The notes under the pieces are model-generated. The model did no database searches, had not been told where the DNA came from, and worked only from the letters and a program-made list of their open reading frames with translations. Shown piece by piece: positions 4,879 to 8,946 of a stretch of DNA of 8,946 bases (positions within the stretch are counted from its first letter, which is position 1; every line of letters begins with the position of its first letter). The DNA is from Spirochaetota bacterium (GTDB taxonomy: Bacteria > Spirochaetota > Spirochaetia > Treponematales > UBA12059). Both the position numbers and the translations under genes were made by a program. Location: positions 1 to 8,946 of the forward strand of contig JAKLIU010000064.1 of assembly GCA_022709445.1 (NCBI GenBank). Direction: 5' to 3'.

Positions 4879-6736
4879 GTTCCCTCCGTTCCAGGACCGC
4901 GGCGATCCGGTCCGCCGCCGGGACGGGCGTTCCGTCCGCGTCGATGAGCGTCACCCCGCCGTTGCGGAAGCCCGTCTTCCAGGCGGCCGCCGCGGCGAAC
5001 TCGTCGCGCAGTTCCGACAGCCAGGGCAGGGCGAACCAGCCCTCGGACAGCATGCGGTACAGGCCGGACGGGCCGTAGGTGTCCGGCACGTGCCGCTCCA
5101 TCGCGGCGATCAGCAGCCTGGCCTCCCCGAGGAGGGTCTCCGTGCGCCAGGCCACCTCCTCCTCCCGCCCGGGGGTCCAGATGCCTCCCCCGGCCTTGAC
5201 CGCCCGGTACTCCGACAGGGCCTGCCTGGTGATGCGCACGCTGTCGTCCACCACCTCGGGGTCGGCCAGGCGGCTGCCTTCCGACCAGCTGACCACGTGG
5301 ATGGCCTGGGGACTGGATGCGTCGGCCGGCTCGATGTCGTCCATCATGGCGGTCACCGCGGCCAGCTGGGCCTTGGCCCGGTCCTCATCGTGCGAGAAGT
5401 AGTCCAGGCCGCCGCGAGGCTGGAGGTAGACCCTGAAGTCCGGCCCCTCCATGCCACGGACCAGGGCCAGGAGCGCGCGGGCCTTGGCCAGGTCCTGGAC
5501 GCCGTGGGTGTACTTGGGCGTGTTGAGCATCACCTGCAGGACCAGGCTGCGCACGCCCTGGTCCCTGGCCGCCCGGGCCGCCACGTAGCCGGACACGACG
5601 TACCCGAGGTCGTCGGCGCCGCGGAAGGCGAAGTGGTGCGGCACGTTCGGCTCGAAGGGCTTGCCCGTTGAGGCGATGTAGCGCAGGGCCCGGAAGTGCT
5701 CTTCCAGGTTTTCCCGGACCGGGTTGGGGCCGCGGCCGTCGAGCCGGCAGAACCACCAGAGCGACAGGGCGTGCCAGGAGATGTCGATGCTGCGTTCCAG
5801 GATGCCGGCCATGCGCGCGGTGTCCGTGACGCCCGAGTAGGCCCGCACCAGCATGGGCCGGGCGGCCTCCCGGACGGCCTCGAATTCCTCCTCGGTGGCG
5901 ATGGGGACGCCGCCCCCGTTGGGCCGGTCTTTCCAGTCCGTCCCGAAGGCCTCCTGGGTCAGCTGGGAGCTGCCTATGGACAGGACGTCCAGGAGGCCGG
6001 AGGCCGCCAGGCGGCGGGTCCAGTCCAGGAACAGGGCCACGGCCTCGCGGCGGTCCGGGAGGTAGGGGCCCACGTGGGCGCGCATGAGCGGCCCGAGCCC
6101 GCGGGCGGCGTGGTACGCGCTCCTGGCGGCAAGGGAGTCGCCCCGTTGCCCGAAGCCGGGGTAGGAGCGGTCCAGCGGGCCCGCCGAGCGCCAGCGGCCG
6201 GAGGCGACCAGCTCGCGCCCGAAGGCCAGGCGCTGCTCGTCGTAGGCCACGCCGGCCGCCAGTGAGGAGGGGATGCGGTCAGGGTCGACGCCCAGGGCGG
6301 ACAGGCTCTCCGCCGGGGTCTCGTCGCCGCGGAACAGGGCAGTCACGAAGGGGAAACGCTCGGCGACCAGGTCGCAGGCCGGCGGCAGGCCCGCGAAGTA
6401 CAGGGCGCGTATCGGTCCGCCGTCCTTGAGGAGGAGCCTGCCCCGGGCGAGCGCCTCGATCACGCGGCCGAACAGGCGGACGGCGTCCCGGGGATCCAGC
6501 CGGTAGCTGAAGCCCAGGGCGGTGATGCGCGAGCGGGCGAACCAGGCGGCCAGGAGGCGCGCGAGCAGTTCCGGCGCCGCGGCGTCCACTGCCTGCGACA
6601 GTTCCCGGTCCGCGGTTTCCGTGCGCACGCCGCATTCCGAGAGGAGCTCACCGATGGAGCCCAGCCCCAGGGTGTGCGCGTCCAGCGACGGCTTCAGGAA
6701 ACCTATTCGCTCATCGGAGCCGAGTCTCATGCCCAT
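4859..6736 (-). CDS. Glutamate-mutase-like B12 enzyme with fused N-terminal B12-binding-like domain
   Basis: A 625-residue protein. Residues about 8-145 look like a cobalamin-binding module: GFLKPSLDAHTLGLGSIGELL holds the DxHxxG signature (Asp19, His21, Gly24), with His21 the expected cobalt ligand. ITALGFSYRLDP (71-82) and ALYFAGLPPACD (111-122) stand where the SxL and GG motifs normally occur, but are degenerate. Residues about 245-520 resemble the catalytic barrel of methylaspartate (glutamate) mutase subunit E. DVLSIGSSQLTQEAFGTDW, NGGGVPIATEEEFEAV, LVRAYSGVTDTARM, SGYVAARAARDQGVRSLVLQ, PRGGLDYFSHDEDRAKAQL and IHVVSWSEGSRLADPEVV line up in order with GlmE segments. In known glutamate mutases the B12 subunit (GlmS) is separate; here both parts are in one chain. 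The likely chemistry is an adenosylcobalamin-dependent carbon-skeleton rearrangement of an amino acid, with substrate unknown. The ATG at 6736 has AGGA 6 nt upstream and overlaps the ATP-grasp stop by 10 bp; a second ATG at 6730 is less well placed. Confidence 0.8.
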   Translation of the reverse strand: MGMRLGSDERIGFLKPSLDAHTLGLGSIGELLSECGVRTETADRELSQAVDAAAPELLARLLAAWFARSRITALGFSYRLDPRDAVRLFGRVIEALARGRLLLKDGGPIRALYFAGLPPACDLVAERFPFVTALFRGDETPAESLSALGVDPDRIPSSLAAGVAYDEQRLAFGRELVASGRWRSAGPLDRSYPGFGQRGDSLAARSAYHAARGLGPLMRAHVGPYLPDRREAVALFLDWTRRLAASGLLDVLSIGSSQLTQEAFGTDWKDRPNGGGVPIATEEEFEAVREAARPMLVRAYSGVTDTARMAGILERSIDISWHALSLWWFCRLDGRGPNPVRENLEEHFRALRYIASTGKPFEPNVPHHFAFRGADDLGYVVSGYVAARAARDQGVRSLVLQVMLNTPKYTHGVQDLAKARALLALVRGMEGPDFRVYLQPRGGLDYFSHDEDRAKAQLAAVTAMMDDIEPADASSPQAIHVVSWSEGSRLADPEVVDDSVRITRQALSEYRAVKAGGGIWTPGREEEVAWRTETLLGEARLLIAAMERHVPDTYGPSGLYRMLSEGWFALPWLSELRDEFAAAAAWKTGFRNGGVTLIDADGTPVPAADRIAAVLERREHGARQG

Positions 6737-7863
6737 GGCGAGTCCTTTCCGGCGGCCATGCCGCCGATGAGGCGCGAACGCGCCGGTTCCGGCACGAGGG
6801 ATGACAGGGCGGGCGGCGGCGACAGCCTCGCGTTTCCGGCCGCCCGGTGGCGTTCCATGGCGGCCATGAACACTGCGGCCAGGTAGCCCTCCTCGTCCAG
6901 TCCGGCGTCCGTGGCGCATGCCTCGAACCAGCGGTCCGGCAGCATGGCCTGGCCGTTCACCTCGATGGCGTACAGCGTGTCCCTGAACAGGATGAAGTCA
7001 CCCCGGGCGTAGTCCTCGATGCCGGCGGCGAGGAAGGCTGCCCGGGCGAACCCGATGACGCGGCGACGAAGCTCCGGATCGGTCAGCGGGCTGACCGTGG
7101 TGCGGTGGCCTTCCTTGTCGTCATTGGTGATCAGGCGCGGGAATTTGGGCGCCTGGAAGCCCAGCTCCGTGGGCATGACCAAGGCGGATTCCCCGTTGCC
7201 CGCCATGGCCACGGTGAACTCGCGCACTCCGGGGCCGGCGTCCCGTCCCGGGCCGGCGTCCCGTCCCGGGCCGTCGCCCAGGAAGCGCTCGATGAGGACA
7301 TCCCCGAAACTCGAGGCGACGAAGCCGACGCGCGCGATGAGGGCTTCCGTGTCGCCGACCACGGAGGCCTCGTCGATGCCGCGGGAATTGCCCTCGCGGG
7401 AGGGCTTGACGATGTACGGGAAATCACGGAGCGCCCGCAGCTCCGCGGAGGCGGCGGGGCCCGGCTCCCGGAGGCCGGCGGTACGCACCACGGCCCAGGC
7501 GGGAGTGGCTATGCCCCGTTCCAGCCAGCGCGACTTGAGCGCGGCCTTGTCCAGTGCCAGCTCGAGCGTCGAAGCGGGAGAGCCCACGAAGGGGACGCCG
7601 CGGCTCGCGAGCAAGGCATGGAGATTTTTTCCGGGGCCCGCGGGTTCAGTGCTGGCGTACGGCGCGCAGTAGACCAGGTCCGGCCGGAAAACGGCCAGGG
7701 CCGACTCGAGTTCCGCCTCGGACGGCGGGGACAGGTAGCCTGTCTCCAGGCCGCCCTTTTGCAGGACGGCGGCCATGCGCGAAAAACGACCGGGCGCTTG
7801 CGTGACGTCTCCCCGGCGAGACCCTGTGGACGGCTCGGAACCAATGATGAGTACTTTCTGCAA
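6727..7863 (-). CDS. ATP-grasp ligase resembling D-alanine-D-alanine ligase
   Basis: A 378-residue enzyme of the carboxylate-amine ligase ATP-grasp superfamily. It activates a carboxylate as acyl phosphate and joins it to an amine. The preATP-grasp domain starts QKVLIIGSEP. GSPASTLELALDKAALKSRW (94-113) and FPYIVKPSREGNSRGI (148-163, Lys153) bind ATP. RGDFILF (287-293) and YAIEVNGQAM (298-307) supply Arg287, Asp289, Glu301 and Asn303, matching the metal ligands of Ddl. The Ddl dimer-type GGxSxEH motif at the N-terminus is missing, and the 'NTxPGM' loop reads NGQAML. A cell-wall Ddl is thus unlikely; another amino acid or peptide bond is expected. I chose the TTG at 7863, with GGAGG 10 nt upstream, because the fold begins there. 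A TTG at 7941, also after a G-rich tract, would add 26 residues, but it overlaps the predicted promoter. First gene of the leftward operon. Confidence 0.83.
   Translation of the reverse strand: MQKVLIIGSEPSTGSRRGDVTQAPGRFSRMAAVLQKGGLETGYLSPPSEAELESALAVFRPDLVYCAPYASTEPAGPGKNLHALLASRGVPFVGSPASTLELALDKAALKSRWLERGIATPAWAVVRTAGLREPGPAASAELRALRDFPYIVKPSREGNSRGIDEASVVGDTEALIARVGFVASSFGDVLIERFLGDGPGRDAGPGRDAGPGVREFTVAMAGNGESALVMPTELGFQAPKFPRLITNDDKEGHRTTVSPLTDPELRRRVIGFARAAFLAAGIEDYARGDFILFRDTLYAIEVNGQAMLPDRWFEACATDAGLDEEGYLAAVFMAAMERHRAAGNARLSPPPALSSLVPEPARSRLIGGMAAGKDSPWA
7233..7268 (+). repeat. In-frame 18-bp tandem duplication inside the ATP-grasp gene
   Basis: GGCCGGCGTCCCGTCCCG occurs twice head to tail (7233-7250, 7251-7268), followed by the first four bases of a third copy. 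On the coding strand it encodes a hexapeptide repeat (GPGRDA twice, then GPG). The repeat is an insertion in a loop between VLIERFLG and REFTVAM, near the ATP-binding site. The identical DNA of both copies suggests a recent duplication, and copy number may vary between strains. Confidence 0.85.
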
Positions 7864-7880
7864 ACCTGCGGTGCCTCCAT

Positions 7881-7898
7881 TCTTCTTGCCCAAGAAGA
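7881..7898. promoter_or_regulatory. Perfect palindrome TCTTCTTG-CC-CAAGAAGA before the leftward operon
   Basis: Two exact 8-bp arms are separated by 2 bp. The palindrome sits between the predicted promoter (7909-7938) and the Shine-Dalgarno (GGAGG on the minus strand, 7874-7878) of the ATP-grasp gene. By position it is a classic operator for a dimeric repressor just after the transcription start. As RNA it could form a short stem next to the ribosome-binding site. It is AT-rich compared with its surroundings. Confidence 0.6.
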
Positions 7899-7908
7899 TC
7901 TTGGAAAA

Positions 7909-7938
7909 AGTGTACCCGCATACCGGCCGCACGGGCAA
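7909..7938 (-). promoter_or_regulatory. Candidate promoter of the ATP-grasp/mutase/opine dehydrogenase operon
   Basis: On the minus strand TTGCCC (plus 7933-7938) and TACACT (7909-7914) are 18 bp apart. Transcription would start near 7902, directly before the palindrome at 7881-7898, leaving a leader of about 40 nt to the TTG start at 7863. Matches to consensus are only partial; the support comes mostly from the consistent order promoter, palindrome, Shine-Dalgarno, start. Confidence 0.4.
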
Positions 7939-8064
7939 CAATTATTTTCCCCCCGATAAGAAAACGGCAGAACGAGGCGCGGGAGGATGAAACCGGATGC
8001 AAGAGCCGCAGCCGTGATGGAGGCGACGGCACCCGATTGTACATGCGTCAGCGATTGAAGCGGT

Positions 8065-8090
8065 ATCCTTCGCGCGCCGTGGAGGCGCGC
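8065..8090. repeat. Second copy of the ATCCTTCGCGCGCC repeat, with 7-bp hairpin
   Basis: ATCCTTCGCGCGCC (8065-8078) is identical to 1776-1789. GCGCGCC (8072-8078), loop GTGGA, GGCGCGC (8084-8090) forms a hairpin, like the CGCGCC/GGCGCG hairpin of the first copy. Sequence after it (ACCGGG, GGCC, CCGCG, GGAC in order) also loosely follows the first copy. It is probably a degenerate dispersed intergenic element. Confidence 0.5.
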
Positions 8091-8174
8091 CGCCCGACCG
8101 GGCGGGGCCATGGCCGCGGGCGGACATGGCCGGGAAGAGTGGATGGCGCGCGGAGATACGAGCGCAAAGCGCGA

Positions 8175-8194
8175 CGGCGGCGGGTACGCCGCCG
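8175..8194. repeat. 8-bp GC-only hairpin with GGTA loop
   Basis: CGGCGGCG (8175-8182), GGTA, CGCCGCCG (8187-8194) form a perfect stem 19 bp before the predicted -35 box of thrS. There is no T-run, so a terminator role is uncertain. It resembles in composition and relative position the hairpin at 1873-1896. Confidence 0.4.
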
Positions 8195-8212
8195 GGACGC
8201 CCGGCGCGACGC

Positions 8213-8241
8213 TTGACGAAACCGGCGCGGAGGGGCATATT
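8213..8241 (+). promoter_or_regulatory. Predicted promoter of the thrS T-box leader
   Basis: TTGACG (8213-8218), 17 bp, CATATT (8236-8241): a near-consensus -35 with ideal spacing. Transcription would start at about 8248, immediately before T-box stem I (from 8251), which is what a T-box leader requires. A TATGAT at 8254-8259 is closer to the -10 consensus but has no -35 box at the right distance and lies inside stem I. Confidence 0.65.
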
Positions 8242-8250
8242 CGACTGACA

Positions 8251-8515
8251 GGCTATGATGGAGACGAGTAGCCGGACCGTCGCGTCGAGAGAGAGGGTAC
8301 CCCGAGGCTGGAAGGGTCCCGTCGCGATCCCGGTGAAGACCCCTCCTGAGCCGTTCCCGTGAAAGCGTACCTGCGGCAATTCATGCCTGCGGTGCGTCGC
8401 TAATGGGGACCGGGTTCGCCCGTGACAGCGAGCCGAAAGAGCGCCGGTCCGGATGGGCGGGCGAAGTAAGGTGGTACCGCGGATTCCGAGCCCGCTCGAC
8501 GTCGTCGAGAACGGG
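8251..8515 (+). promoter_or_regulatory. T-box riboswitch, tRNA-Thr responsive, ACC specifier
   Basis: The leader carries the T-box hallmarks in order. Stem I base: GGCT (8251-8254) with AGCC (8349-8352), and GGAG (8260-8263) with CTCC (8343-8346). The AGTA S-turn (8267-8270) faces GTGAAGACC, in which ACC (8339-8341) is the threonine specifier codon. Further up are GCCGG (8271-8275) with CCGGT (8330-8334) and TCGCG (8280-8284) with CGCGA (8323-8327), then the AGAGAG and GGCTGGAAGGG distal elements. Stem III: GGACCGG (8407-8413) with CCGGTCC (8444-8450). The canonical T-box AAGGTGGTACCGCGG (8468-8482) lies in an antiterminator with arms GCGGGC (8457-8462) and GCCCGC (8490-8495); its TGGT would pair with the ACCA end of uncharged tRNA-Thr. 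A competing hairpin, CCCG-CTCGAC-GTC-GTCGAG-AA-CGGG (8491-8515), reuses the 3' arm. Uncharged tRNA-Thr should thus raise ThrRS expression. Confidence 0.92.
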
Positions 8516-8572
8516 GCGCGCCGTGAAAGGCTCGCACGGGAGTTCGTCCTTACGCACAGACTCGGGAGGATT

Positions 8573-8608
8573 CCCGCGTGCGCAGGACGCTCTGCGTGGG
8601 AGCCTTTT
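8573..8608 (+). terminator. Possible hairpin and short T-run before thrS
   Basis: CGCAG (8581-8585), 6-nt loop, CTGCG (8592-8596) is extended by outer CCC (8573-8575) with GGG (8598-8600). It is followed by AGCC and TTTT (8605-8608). It stands directly before the Shine-Dalgarno AGGAG (8616-8620) of thrS. It may be the expression platform of the T-box, or only a leader structure: four T residues are a weak terminator tail, and the link to the antiterminator is not obvious. Confidence 0.35.
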
Positions 8609-8627
8609 CCGTATCAGGAGTACCCGT

Positions 8628-8946
8628 ATGGCGCAACCCGTTGAAACCGTACGACATTCGCTCTCCCACGTCATGGCCGAGGCGGTGGTCAAGCTCTACC
8701 CCGGCACCAAGGTCGCCATCGGTCCGGCCATCGACGACGGCTTCTACTACGACTTCCAGCTGCCCGCCCCCATCCAGCCGGAGGACCTGCCGGCGATCGA
8801 GAAGGAGATGCGCCGCATCATCGCCTCGGGGGCCAGGTTCGAGCGCAGGGAGATATCCAAGGACGACGCGCGCAGGCTGTTCGCCGCCGAGCCCTTCAAG
8901 CTGGAGCTGATCGATGGCCTGGAGGACGGGGCCATCTCCGTGTACG
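8628..8946 (+). CDS. thrS: Threonyl-tRNA synthetase lacking the N-terminal TGS domain (partial, 3' end off window)
   Basis: The first 106 residues are visible. Residues 4-40 (VETVRHSLSHVMAEAVVKLYPGTKVAIGPAIDDGFYYDF) match the start of the ThrRS N2 editing domain, where HSxxHxxAxA is the zinc-like/editing pocket motif and GPxIDDGFYYDF a strong family signature. Residues 41-106 continue the editing domain (PEDLPAIEKEMRRIIASGARFERREISKDDARRLF). Standard bacterial ThrRS begins with a TGS domain of about 60 residues. Here the protein starts only 8 residues before the RHS motif, and AGGAG 7 nt before the ATG confirms the start, so the TGS domain is truly absent. The enzyme charges tRNA-Thr and clears mischarged Ser-tRNA-Thr. 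The T-box leader directly upstream senses uncharged tRNA-Thr, which supports the assignment. The aminoacylation and anticodon domains lie beyond the right edge. Confidence 0.95.
   Translation, partial: MAQPVETVRHSLSHVMAEAVVKLYPGTKVAIGPAIDDGFYYDFQLPAPIQPEDLPAIEKEMRRIIASGARFERREISKDDARRLFAAEPFKLELIDGLEDGAISVY

Larger units (their letters stand above)
7939..8212. other. Divergent intergenic region without a recognisable gene
   Basis: The stretch between the leftward operon and the thrS promoter holds no reading frame with gene-like features in either direction. Translations in all frames are Arg/Pro/Ala-rich shadows without a ribosome-binding site. It contains the ATCCTTCGCGCGCC repeat and hairpin (8065-8090), a GCGC-AAA-GCGC mini-palindrome (8162-8172) and the 8-bp hairpin at 8175-8194. 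The end near the operon (7940-7990) is AT-richer than the rest. Confidence 0.6.

Noticed and set aside
3757..4947. A 396-codon plus-strand open frame opposite the opine dehydrogenase gene
   Set aside because: Its translation is Gly/Val/His-rich without domains and mirrors the coding strand of a clear opine dehydrogenase; long antisense frames are expected in such GC-rich DNA.
6737..6919. A 61-residue N-terminal extension of the B12 mutase
   Set aside because: The extension is Arg/Gly/Pro-rich, lies inside the 3' end of the ATP-grasp gene in another frame, and the ATG at 6736 has an AGGA site at proper distance.
7233..7272. A CRISPR-like or minisatellite array
   Set aside because: Only two adjacent copies without spacers, in frame within a gene; a simple tandem duplication is sufficient.
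6847..7959. A 370-codon plus-strand frame opposite the ATP-grasp gene
   Set aside because: It is a shadow of the ATP-grasp gene, with no ribosome-binding site and no recognised motif.
7942..8379. A 145-codon minus-strand frame upstream of the ATP-grasp gene
   Set aside because: It runs through the thrS promoter and T-box stem I on the opposite strand and has a non-protein-like Arg/Ala-rich composition.
8457..8515. Inverted repeats around GGTGGTACCGCGG as a repressor operator
   Set aside because: The sequence is the canonical T-box motif and is accompanied by stem I, an ACC specifier and a downstream thrS gene, so an RNA switch explains it.

Overview
The window is visibly very GC-rich bacterial DNA. 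Third codon positions are strongly G/C, but AUA (Ile) and AGG (Arg) codons are frequent for so GC-rich a genome. The taxon cannot be fixed from this sequence. ClpS, an ECF sigma factor and AraC/GyrI and opine-dehydrogenase proteins occur in many phyla. A T-box leader in front of thrS favours Firmicutes, Chloroflexi, Actinobacteria-like or related lineages. The threonyl-tRNA synthetase without an N-terminal TGS domain and the opine dehydrogenase would also fit a high-GC spirochaete or deep Firmicute. I treat the organism as unresolved.

Left part, 1-2919. A clpS fragment reads leftwards off the edge. Divergent from it is a short rightward operon: an ECF sigma factor (365-940), an overlapping small single-pass membrane protein that is a probable unorthodox anti-sigma partner (930-1262), and a four-helix MotA/TolQ-like membrane protein (1309-1776). 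An intergenic stretch with several inverted repeats follows, then an AraC-type regulator fused to a GyrI-like ligand-binding domain (1984-2919).

Centre, 2904-7938. Three successive hairpins separate the AraC gene from a convergent, tightly overlapping leftward operon. In transcription order it encodes: a D-Ala-D-Ala-ligase-like ATP-grasp enzyme (7863 to 6727); a 625-residue protein that joins an N-terminal B12-binding-like domain (DxHxxG) to a glutamate-mutase-E-like barrel (6736 to 4859); an octopine/nopaline-type opine dehydrogenase (4878 to 3703); and a five-helix membrane protein of the MscS-related conserved-TM-helix type (3706 to 3020). The junctions overlap by 10, 20 and 4 bp, so the four are almost certainly co-translated. 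The combination of radical B12 carbon-skeleton rearrangement, ATP-dependent ligation, reductive N-alkylation and a membrane protein looks like an undescribed small-molecule (modified amino acid, opine or dipeptide) pathway. It is the main candidate for a new system here. A promoter and an 18-bp palindrome precede the first gene.

Right part, 7939-8946. A GC-rich divergent region with two hairpins leads into a promoter, a well-formed T-box riboswitch with an ACC (Thr) specifier and a canonical T-box sequence, and the start of thrS, which lacks the TGS domain and runs off the edge.
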